NCBI GenBank assembly: GCA_963794685.1
Contig: CAWCFK010000011.1
Span: 251,880 to 315,879, forward strand
Length of the DNA: 64,000 nucleotides
Direction: 5' to 3'
DNA from: CAVTWH01 sp963794685
GTDB lineage: Bacteria > Actinomycetota > Actinomycetes > Mycobacteriales > Micromonosporaceae
Both the position numbers and the translations under genes were made by a program. The notes beneath the pieces are model-generated. The model was not told where the DNA came from and searched no databases. It saw only the letters and a program-made list of their open reading frames with translations. Positions 1 through 7,224 of the stretch are shown in pieces (the stretch's first letter is position 1; each line of letters begins with the position of its first letter).

Positions 1-134
1 CAGACAACGGCGCATGTCGTCGCACCCGTTGTGCGACTTGATATCCGGCCTGACATCCGGGGCCGGACGGGTCGGCCGGGCGGGGACTGCCGGGCACGCC
101 GGGACGGCTGCGCTCTGCTGAGCACCGGCCGGGT

Positions 135-157
135 TAGAGTGTCGAACACACGTTTGA
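135..157 (+). promoter_or_regulatory. ruvCAB promoter -10 with LexA (SOS) box
   Basis: A -10-like TAGAGT (135-140) is followed directly by TCGAACACACGTTTGA at 142-157. This matches the actinobacterial LexA operator TCGAAC-N4-GTTCGA with one mismatch. The box would overlap the transcription start, so LexA binding would block the ruvCAB operon until DNA damage. The rest of 1-134 shows nothing recognisable. The -35 is not clear. Confidence 0.75.
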
Positions 158-261
158 CGCGGATCGCCCGGCCGGCTCGCCGGGCTCGGCGCCGGACGAC
201 GGGTGCCAGACAGCGTGTGCCAGACGACAGGTGACGACGGGTGACGGGGCGGGAGGGCGGC

Positions 262-849
262 GTGCGGGTACTGGGGGTCGATCCGGGGCTGACCCGCTGC
301 GGAGTCGGTGTGGTGGAGGGCCAGCCCGGGCGGCCGTGCACCCTGGTCGCCTACTACGTGATCACCTCCGAGCCGACCGACGAGCTGCCCGACCGGCTGC
401 TGCACCTGGATCGGTCACTCGTCGACCTGGTCGCCACCCACGAGCCGGAGAGCATCGCCGTGGAGCGGGTGTTCAGCCAGCACAACGTCCGTACCGTGAT
501 GGGCACCGCGCAGGCCGGCGCAGTCGCCATCCTGACCGCCGCCAAACGCGGTATCCCCGTGCAGATGTACACGCCCAGCGAGGTGAAGGCCGCGGTGACC
601 GGCAACGGCCAGGCGGACAAGGCGCAGATGACGGCGATGGTGACCCGGCTGCTCCGGCTCGCCGAGCCGCCCCGCCCGGCCGATGCCGCAGACGCGCTGG
701 CCCTGGCGATCTGCCACATCTGGCGCGGCGGCACCCGGGCCCGGCTGGCGGCCGCCCTGGCCCGCCAGTCCGGCGCTGTCGCTCGGGCCGCCCAGTCCGG
801 CCCGACCGCCCGGCGGGCGGCCGGACCGAACGGAGGAGGGCAGCGATGA
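262..849 (+). CDS. ruvC: Crossover junction endodeoxyribonuclease RuvC
   Basis: Holliday-junction resolvase that cuts four-way junctions after RuvAB branch migration. The RNase H-like fold is recognisable from VLGVDPGLTRCG at the N-terminus. The four acidic catalytic residues are visible as D7, E68 (in SIAVERVF), D141 and D144 (in ADAADALA), counted from the GTG at 262. I prefer 262 over the upstream in-frame GTG at 241 because a GGGAGGG ribosome site sits just before it and family members start at MRVLG. About 195 aa, normal apart from an Ala/Arg-rich tail. The stop overlaps the ruvA start in ATGA. First gene of ruvCAB, probably LexA-controlled. Confidence 0.95.
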   Translation: MRVLGVDPGLTRCGVGVVEGQPGRPCTLVAYYVITSEPTDELPDRLLHLDRSLVDLVATHEPESIAVERVFSQHNVRTVMGTAQAGAVAILTAAKRGIPVQMYTPSEVKAAVTGNGQADKAQMTAMVTRLLRLAEPPRPADAADALALAICHIWRGGTRARLAAALARQSGAVARAAQSGPTARRAAGPNGGGQR

Positions 850-1448
850 TCGCGAGTCTGCGCGGCCAGGTGGTCGCCCTGGCGCCGGACAGCGCCGTGC
901 TGGAGGTGGGCGGCGTGGGCCTGGCGGTGCACTGCACCCCGGCCACGGTCGCCGGGCTGCGGGTCGGCCAGAGCGCCCGGCTGGCCACCACCCTGGTGGT
1001 CCGGGAGGACTCGCTGACCCTCTACGGATTCGCCGACGACGACGAGAAGCATCTGTTCGAACTGCTCCAGACGGCCACCGGGGTCGGCCCCCGGCTGGCC
1101 CAGGCGGTGCTCGCCGTACTCGCCCCCGACCAGGTACGCAAGGCGCTGGCCAGCGGTGACACCGGCACCCTGGTGCGGGTGCCGGGGATCGGCAAGAAGG
1201 GGGCCGAGCGGCTGGTGCTGGAGCTGCGCGACAAGGTCGGCCCGGCCCCGATCGGCACCGTCGACGGGGCCCGGTCCGGTGCCGGCGTCTGGCCCGAGCA
1301 GGTCCGTCAGGCGCTGGTCGGGCTGGGCTGGACGGCCAGCCAGGCCGACCAGGCGGTCGCCGCCGTGGCCGAGTCGGTCACCGACGAGGTGCCGCCCGTC
1401 GCGGACCTGCTGCGACAGGCCATCCGGCTGCTCGGGCGGGCCCGGTGA
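846..1448 (+). CDS. ruvA: Holliday junction branch migration protein RuvA
   Basis: DNA-binding subunit that holds the Holliday junction as a tetramer and loads RuvB. The 200-residue product starts MIASLRGQVVAL (OB-fold domain) and has the two helix-hairpin-helix stretches, LQTATGVGPRLAQAVL and VRVPGIGKKGAERLVLEL. The C-terminal domain that contacts RuvB (VRQALVGLGW onward) is complete. ATG start overlaps the ruvC stop, and the TGA overlaps the GTG of ruvB, so the three genes are translationally coupled. Length is normal and the frame is intact. Confidence 0.96.
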   Translation: MIASLRGQVVALAPDSAVLEVGGVGLAVHCTPATVAGLRVGQSARLATTLVVREDSLTLYGFADDDEKHLFELLQTATGVGPRLAQAVLAVLAPDQVRKALASGDTGTLVRVPGIGKKGAERLVLELRDKVGPAPIGTVDGARSGAGVWPEQVRQALVGLGWTASQADQAVAAVAESVTDEVPPVADLLRQAIRLLGRAR

Positions 1449-2494
1449 GCGAACTGGTCTCCGCGCTGGCCGACCCGGCCGAGCAGGACGCCGAGGCGAG
1501 TGTCCGGCCCCGCCGGCTGGCCGAGTTCATCGGCCAGCACCGCGTCCGCGAGCAACTGGAGCTGCTGCTGCACAGCGCCGTCCGGCGTGGTGCGCCACCG
1601 GACCACATCCTGCTGTCCGGCTCGCCCGGGCTGGGCAAGACCACCCTCGCCATGATCGTGGCGGCCGAGCTGGGTGGCGCGCTACGGATCACCAGCGGTC
1701 CGGCGATTGAACGCTCCGGCGACCTGGCCGCGATCCTGACCAGCCTGGCCGCCGGAGACGTGCTGTTCATCGACGAGATCCACCGGATCGCCAAACCGGC
1801 CGAGGAGCTGCTCTACAGCGCGATGGAGGACTTCCGGGTGGATGTGATCGTCGGCAAGGGCCCCGGCGCCACCGCCATCCCGCTGGACGTGGAGCCGTTC
1901 ACGCTGGTCGGCGCGACCACCCGGGCCGGCCTGCTGACCGGGCCGATGCGCGACCGGTTCGGCTTCACGGCGCACCTTGACTTCTATCAGCCCGACGAGT
2001 TGGAGCTGGTGATCGCCCGAGCCGCGCGGATCTTCGCGGTGGCGGTGACGGCGGACGGGGCCACCGAGATCGCCGGCCGGTCCCGGGGCACTCCCCGGAT
2101 CGCCAACCGGCTGCTGCGCCGGGTCCGCGACTACGCCGAGGTGCGCGCCGACGGGGTGGTCGACCTGGCCACCGCGCGGGCCGCGCTGGCCGTCTACGAC
2201 GTGGACACGCTCGGTCTGGACCGGCTGGACCGGGCGGTGCTCACCGCGCTGTGCCGGCACTTCGGCGGCGGCCCGGTCGGGTTGTCCACGCTCGCGGTGG
2301 CGGTGGGCGAGCAGCCGGACACGGTGGAGGAGGTCTGCGAGCCGTTCCTGGTCCGGGAAGGGCTGCTCGCGCGGACCCCGCGCGGGCGGGTGGCGACCGC
2401 CGGCGGGTGGCGGCACCTGGGTCTTACCCCGCCAACTGGTACTTTTGGGGCGGGCGCGGATGGGCCGCCCGACCTGTTCAGCGTCGAGCCATGA
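1445..2494 (+). CDS. ruvB: Holliday junction branch migration helicase RuvB
   Basis: AAA+ ATPase motor that drives branch migration of Holliday junctions with RuvA. 349 aa. Walker A is GSPGLGKTTLA, Walker B is LFIDEIHR, and the RuvB-typical sensor/arginine region lies near GATTRAGLLTGPMRDRFG. The C-terminal winged helix (HFGGGPVGLSTLAVAVGE) is present. The GTG start overlaps the ruvA stop. Last gene of the ruvCAB operon; about 170 bp separate it from yajC. Confidence 0.97.
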   Translation: MSELVSALADPAEQDAEASVRPRRLAEFIGQHRVREQLELLLHSAVRRGAPPDHILLSGSPGLGKTTLAMIVAAELGGALRITSGPAIERSGDLAAILTSLAAGDVLFIDEIHRIAKPAEELLYSAMEDFRVDVIVGKGPGATAIPLDVEPFTLVGATTRAGLLTGPMRDRFGFTAHLDFYQPDELELVIARAARIFAVAVTADGATEIAGRSRGTPRIANRLLRRVRDYAEVRADGVVDLATARAALAVYDVDTLGLDRLDRAVLTALCRHFGGGPVGLSTLAVAVGEQPDTVEEVCEPFLVREGLLARTPRGRVATAGGWRHLGLTPPTGTFGAGADGPPDLFSVEP

Positions 2495-2559
2495 TCGGGC
2501 ACGGCAGAATCCATCGGCTGGGATCACGTCCCGTAATCTGAACGTGATCTACACCGCTT

Positions 2560-2588
2560 TCGGGGTTCCCGGCTTGACCGACTAGACT
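2560..2588 (+). promoter_or_regulatory. Possible promoter upstream of yajC
   Basis: A TAGACT hexamer (2583-2588) in the 170-bp gap between ruvB and yajC resembles the actinobacterial -10. Only a weak -35 candidate lies about 17-18 bp upstream. It would give a leader of about 70 nt for yajC-secD-secF. Confidence 0.35.
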
Positions 2589-2664
2589 CGCCGCGGTCCG
2601 AACAGGGACAAAAACTGGCTGCCTGCGCACTGCTGCGCGGACAGCCCCACGGAAGGCATACGCG

Positions 2665-3069
2665 GTGAACTTGGCAGCAGGCAGCGGCAGCGGTAGTTAC
2701 ACGACCCTGCTTCTCTTCATTCTCATCCCGCTCGCGCTCTATTTCCTCATGATCCGTCCGCAGCAGCGGCGGATGAAGGAGGCGCAGGCGATGCAGAACG
2801 GCCTGGCCCCGGGCGCCGAGGTGATGACGAGCAGTGGAATTTACGGCACGGTCGCCGAGGTGGACACCGAGGAAGGCACGGTCTCCCTGGAGGTCTCGCC
2901 GGACATCTACATCACCTTCGCCCGCGGCGCGGTCAGCCGGGTGATCACCCCCGCGCCGACCGAGGCGGACGAGATCGGCGACGACGAGACCGACACCGAC
3001 ACCGACCAGGCCGTCAGCTCCTACGGCACCGAGGAGACCAACCCCGTCATCGAGCGGCGCAAGGACTGA
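2665..3069 (+). CDS. yajC: Preprotein translocase subunit YajC
   Basis: Small single-span inner-membrane protein that associates with SecDF and the Sec translocon. 134 aa. The membrane helix covers about residues 11-28 (LLLFILIPLALYFLMI) and is followed by the family signature RPQQRRMKEAQAM. The cytoplasmic domain contains GAEVMTSSGIYGTV. The C-terminus is an acidic Asp/Glu/Thr-rich tail typical of high-GC actinobacteria. GTG start. It directly precedes secD, the usual order. Confidence 0.94.
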   Translation: MNLAAGSGSGSYTTLLLFILIPLALYFLMIRPQQRRMKEAQAMQNGLAPGAEVMTSSGIYGTVAEVDTEEGTVSLEVSPDIYITFARGAVSRVITPAPTEADEIGDDETDTDTDQAVSSYGTEETNPVIERRKD

Positions 3070-3140
3070 CCGGTCGCCCCCACGACCGGCTGCCGGCACT
3101 CCGTCGCGCAATCACTCACTAATCGGAAGACGAGACAACC

Positions 3141-5039
3141 GTGGCCGCACCCTCCGGACAACTCAAGGCCTCCCGGTACTTCCTGGTACTCGCGGGAATC
3201 CTGATCATCCTCTACTCCCTGGTGTTCCTCACCGGCAACAACAAGCCGAACCCGAAGTTGGGCCTCGACCTCAAGGGCGGCACCTCCCTCACGTTGACCG
3301 CCACCAACCAGGCGAACGGCAAGCCGCCGACCAAGCAGAACCTCGAACAGTCCCGGCAGATCATCGCCAGCCGGGTGGACGCGCAGGGCGTGGCCGAGGC
3401 CGAGGTGGTCACCCAGGGCACCAACCACATCGTGGTCAACGTGGCGTCCGGGATGAGTCAGGATGAGCTGAAGCACCTGGTCGCACCGGCCCAGCTGCTG
3501 TTCCGCAAGGTGCTGAGCACGGGCGCGGACCACCCCTACGTCGCGCCGTCGGCGAGCCCGTCGGTGAGTGGATCGGCGACCGCCTCCCCGTCGCTGACCC
3601 CCAGCTCGGCCGCGCCCAGCTCGGCCGTGCCGAGCACCACCGCACCCAGCTCCGCCGCGGCCAGCGCCAGCGGGTCGGCGGGCGCCAGCGGTTCGGCCAG
3701 CGCGAGCCCGTCACTGAACGCCTCGGAGAAGGCGGCCGCGGTGATCCAGGCCGAGTTGCTGGACTCGGCCAAGAAGAAGCTCGGCGACCAGTACGACACC
3801 GCGGTGGGGGTCATTCAGGAGATCCAGGGCGGTCAGTCGCAGATCACCCCGCAGGACCTGGTCACCCACGTCGACGCGTTCTCCAAGTTCGCCGACCTCA
3901 CTCCGGACGAGGTCGGCGCGCTCGACCCGCTGATCCAGTACTTCATCCCGTCGGTCACCTGCGATCAACTCAACGGCCGCCAGCCGGGGTCGATCGGGGA
4001 CAAGGACCAGAACGTCGTCGCCTGCGGCAACGGCGAGGGCGAGAACGCGCACACCAAGTACCTGCTGGACGTGGCCAAGGTCGTCGGCACCGACGTGTCG
4101 GGCGCCAGCTCGGCGTACGACACCCAGAACGGCGGCTGGCACACCAAGATCAGCTTCACCGGGTCGGGCGGCCTCAAGTGGGCCAACCTGACCAAGGAGG
4201 TCGCCGACGCGGGCACCTCCGCGGGTAGCGCGCAGCAGCTGGCGATCGTGCTGGACAACGAGGTGGTCTCCGCGCCGACCGTGGAGCAGATGATCCAGGG
4301 CGACGCCATCATCAACGGCACCGGGATCACTGAGAAGACCTCCAAGGTGCTGGCCAACCAGCTGAAGTTCGGTGCGCTGCCGGTCAACTTCAAGATCGAA
4401 TCGGTCGACAACGTGAGTGCCACGCTCGGCCTGCAGCAGCTCAAGTACGGCCTGCTGGCCGGCGCGATCGGGCTGTTCCTGGTCATCGTCTACTGCCTGA
4501 TCTACTACCGGGCCCTCGGCCTGGTGGTCATCGCCAGCCTCGCTGTCTCCGGCGCCATCGTCTTCGCCGTGCTGGTGCTGCTCGGTCGGTGGATCGGCTT
4601 CACCCTCAGCCTGGCCGGCATCGCCGGTTTCATCGTGGCCATCGGTATCACCGCGGACTCGTTCGTGGTCTTCTTCGAACGACTCAAGGACGAGGTGAAG
4701 GGCGGCAGATCGGTTCGCAGCTCGGTACCCCGGGCGTGGGTCCGGGCCCGGCGGACGATCCTCTCCGCCGACGCGGTGTCCTTCCTGGCGGCTGCCGCGC
4801 TCTACGTCTTCGCCGCTGGACAGGTGAAGGGTTTCGCGTTCACCCTGGGGGTGTCCACGATCATTGACCTGGTTGTGGTCTTCCTCTTCACCCACCCGCT
4901 GGTGTCGCTGCTCGCCCGGTCGAACACGTTCACCTCGCCGAAGGTGTCCGGACTGGGCAACTTCCGCACCGACCGGGCGGCCGAGGCGGCAACCGCGCCG
5001 GCTGCGCGGCTGCGTACCGTTCGTACGAAGGAGTCCTGA
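3141..5039 (+). CDS. secD: Protein translocase subunit SecD
   Basis: RND-type membrane protein that with SecF uses the proton motive force to help proteins leave the Sec channel. 632 aa. TM1 is at about residues 12-31, followed by the family motif LGLDLKGGTSLTL. The periplasmic region carries a Ser/Ala/Pro/Thr low-complexity insert at about residues 134-195 that is absent from short SecD proteins. The C-terminal five-helix block includes the SecD signature GIAGFIVAIGITADSFVVFF. GTG start, 2 bp before secF. Intact frame. Confidence 0.95.
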   Translation: MAAPSGQLKASRYFLVLAGILIILYSLVFLTGNNKPNPKLGLDLKGGTSLTLTATNQANGKPPTKQNLEQSRQIIASRVDAQGVAEAEVVTQGTNHIVVNVASGMSQDELKHLVAPAQLLFRKVLSTGADHPYVAPSASPSVSGSATASPSLTPSSAAPSSAVPSTTAPSSAAASASGSAGASGSASASPSLNASEKAAAVIQAELLDSAKKKLGDQYDTAVGVIQEIQGGQSQITPQDLVTHVDAFSKFADLTPDEVGALDPLIQYFIPSVTCDQLNGRQPGSIGDKDQNVVACGNGEGENAHTKYLLDVAKVVGTDVSGASSAYDTQNGGWHTKISFTGSGGLKWANLTKEVADAGTSAGSAQQLAIVLDNEVVSAPTVEQMIQGDAIINGTGITEKTSKVLANQLKFGALPVNFKIESVDNVSATLGLQQLKYGLLAGAIGLFLVIVYCLIYYRALGLVVIASLAVSGAIVFAVLVLLGRWIGFTLSLAGIAGFIVAIGITADSFVVFFERLKDEVKGGRSVRSSVPRAWVRARRTILSADAVSFLAAAALYVFAAGQVKGFAFTLGVSTIIDLVVVFLFTHPLVSLLARSNTFTSPKVSGLGNFRTDRAAEAATAPAARLRTVRTKES

Positions 5040-5041
5040 CG

Positions 5042-6274
5042 ATGACTGCACGGGCGGTGTCCAAGCGCGGCATGCTCAGCCGCCTCTACCGCGGCGAGAC
5101 CACCTTCGACCTGATCGGTCACCGTCGGCGGTGGTACCTGGTCTCGGCCATCCTGATCCTGATCTGCCTGACCAGCATGGTGTTCCGTGGTTTCAACGTG
5201 GGCATCGAGTTCGCCGGCGGCAACCAGTACCTGCTGGACGTCAAGCCGGGGACCTCGCTGTCGTCGGTGCGCGCGGCGGTCGAGGGTGAGGGCGTCGAGG
5301 TCTCCAGCGCCCAGATCGCCGGCAGCGGCAACACCAAGAAGTACGTGATCCGCACGGAGAAGCTCAACCCGCAGAGCGACGCCAACAAGATCACGGACGT
5401 GGAGCGGGCCCTCAAGAAGGCCGGCCACGTCGAGTCGGTGAACTCCAGCCAGGTCAGCTCCTCCTGGGGCAAAGAGGTGACCACCAAGGCCATCGAGGGT
5501 CTGGTCGTCTTCCTGATCGCGGTCAGCATCTTCCTGTGGATCCGGTTCCGGGCCCTGAAGGTTGCCGGCGCGGCCACCCTGGCGCTGCTGCACGACCTGG
5601 TGCTCACCGCCGGCGTGTACTCGATCGTCGGGTTCGAGGTGACCCCGGGCACCGTGGTCGGTCTGCTGACCATCCTCGGTTACTCGCTCTACGACACCGT
5701 GGTCGTCTTCGACAAGGTGGACGAGAACACCAAGGGCATCCTCGGGCACACCCGGTACACCTATGCCGAGGCGGCCAACCTGGCCGTCAACCAGACGCTC
5801 ATGCGCTCGATCAACACCTCGATCATCGGCCTGCTGCCGGTGGCCGGGCTGCTGTTCGTGGGCGCCGGCATCTTCGGCGTTGGCACCCTGGAGGACCTGG
5901 CCCTGGTGCTCTTCGTGGGCATGCTGACCGGCGCGTACTCGTCGCTGTTCCTGGCGACCCCGTGGCTGGTTGACCTCACCATGACCGACCCGCGCTACAA
6001 GAACCACGCCAAGCGGGTGGTTGCCCGGCGCTCGGCGGACCTGGTCAAGGCCGGGGCCGTCGCCAAGGAGACGGTGGCAGCCGCCGGCGGCGACGCCGCG
6101 GCGAGCGACGAGGCGGACGCCGAGGTCGACTCCGACGCCGAGGACGACGACGTGCAGTCGCGGATCGACGCGCTGGCCGGCGCCCCGCGCCCCGGCACCA
6201 AGCCGGCCCCCCGGACCAACCGGCGGCCGCCGTCGCGGACCAGCCGGCCGGGTACCGGCAAGAAGCGGCACTGA
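5042..6274 (+). CDS. secF: Protein translocase subunit SecF
   Basis: Partner of SecD in the SecDF-YajC complex. 410 aa. TM1 lies around residues 30-48, followed by FNVGIEFAGGNQY. The C-terminal helices hold LLTILGYSLYDTVVVFDKV, the SecF counterpart of the SecD motif, then NQTLMRSINTSI. A cytoplasmic tail of about 80 residues (acidic, then Pro/Arg-rich, ending TGKKRH) is an actinobacterial extension. Only 2 bp after secD, so co-transcribed, and followed by a strong terminator. Confidence 0.95.
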   Translation: MTARAVSKRGMLSRLYRGETTFDLIGHRRRWYLVSAILILICLTSMVFRGFNVGIEFAGGNQYLLDVKPGTSLSSVRAAVEGEGVEVSSAQIAGSGNTKKYVIRTEKLNPQSDANKITDVERALKKAGHVESVNSSQVSSSWGKEVTTKAIEGLVVFLIAVSIFLWIRFRALKVAGAATLALLHDLVLTAGVYSIVGFEVTPGTVVGLLTILGYSLYDTVVVFDKVDENTKGILGHTRYTYAEAANLAVNQTLMRSINTSIIGLLPVAGLLFVGAGIFGVGTLEDLALVLFVGMLTGAYSSLFLATPWLVDLTMTDPRYKNHAKRVVARRSADLVKAGAVAKETVAAAGGDAAASDEADAEVDSDAEDDDVQSRIDALAGAPRPGTKPAPRTNRRPPSRTSRPGTGKKRH

Positions 6275-6300
6275 CCGCACCAGCACACCGCCGCACGCGG

Positions 6301-6337
6301 GCGGGCGCCTCCTGATAGAACAGCAGGGGGCGCCCGC
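6301..6337 (+). terminator. Intrinsic terminator after secF
   Basis: A perfect 9-bp GC stem, GCGGGCGCC (6301-6309) against GGCGCCCGC (6329-6337), extends inward through five more pairs (one G-U) to a 9-nt loop. It is followed by CCGTTTCG, a weak T-tract usual for high-GC actinobacteria. It separates yajC-secDF from apt. Confidence 0.85.
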
Positions 6338-6408
6338 CCGTTTCGCGTCGTTGCCGACCCGGCTCGCCGCGTCCGCCGGCGCCCGCCGCCGCCAGCCGAG
6401 AGGACGAG

Positions 6409-6945
6409 ATGACCGACACCGCTGCCCGTGCCGCCGAACTGATCAGCGGGGGCATCGTGGACGTGCCCGACTTCCCGCAGCCCGGCGTCGTGTTCAAGGA
6501 CCTGACCCCGCTCTTCGCCGACGGAGTCGCCTTCCGGGGCGTGATCGACGCGATCGTCGAGCAGTACCGGGGGACCTTCGACGTGGTGGTCGGGATGGAG
6601 GCGCGCGGCTTCGTCGTGGCGGCCGCGGTGGCGTACGCGGCCGGTGTCGGGGTGGTGCCGGTACGCAAGGCGGGCAAGCTGCCCCGGCTGACCTACTCCG
6701 CCTCGTACGCGCTGGAGTACGGCGAGGCCACCCTGCAGGTCCACCAGGACGCCTTCGGGGCCGGTCAGCGGGTCCTGGTCCTGGACGACGTGCTGGCCAC
6801 CGGGGGCACCGTGGAGGCCACCGCCACCCTGATCCGCCAGGCCGGCGGGGTCGTGCAGGGCGTCTGCGTGCTGGTCGAGCTGGGCTTCCTGGGCGGCCGG
6901 GACCGGCTCGCCGACCTGCCGGTCACCGCCCTGCTCACCATCTGA
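6409..6945 (+). CDS. apt: Adenine phosphoribosyltransferase
   Basis: Converts adenine and PRPP to AMP (purine salvage). 178 aa. The N-terminal VPDFPQPGVVFKDLTPLF is the Apt signature. The PRPP-binding loop VLVLDDVLATGGTVEAT is at about residues 122-138. RBS GAGAGGACGAG lies just before the ATG. Its position between secF and relA is conserved in actinobacteria. Confidence 0.95.
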   Translation: MTDTAARAAELISGGIVDVPDFPQPGVVFKDLTPLFADGVAFRGVIDAIVEQYRGTFDVVVGMEARGFVVAAAVAYAAGVGVVPVRKAGKLPRLTYSASYALEYGEATLQVHQDAFGAGQRVLVLDDVLATGGTVEATATLIRQAGGVVQGVCVLVELGFLGGRDRLADLPVTALLTI

Positions 6946-7224
6946 CCCACCCGCCACTCCGCCGCACGCGGGCAATGCCGCGCTGACCCCGGGAGGCGGT
7001 CACCCGGACCCGGCCGCGTCAGGTTGCCGCCGGGTAGCATGGCTGCACTGCGGTGCCGGGGGAAGAGCCGTGGGTACCGGTGTGTTAATAGGCTATGTTG
7101 CAGGTCAGGCGGGCCTTCCGGACCGACCCCGGCGCAAGCCGCAAGCGGGTGTAGGAACGGTCGGGCAGCGCAGCACCGGCCGGGTGACACAGGGCGGGTC
7201 GGGGCAAGAGGGTGAGGAGCACTC

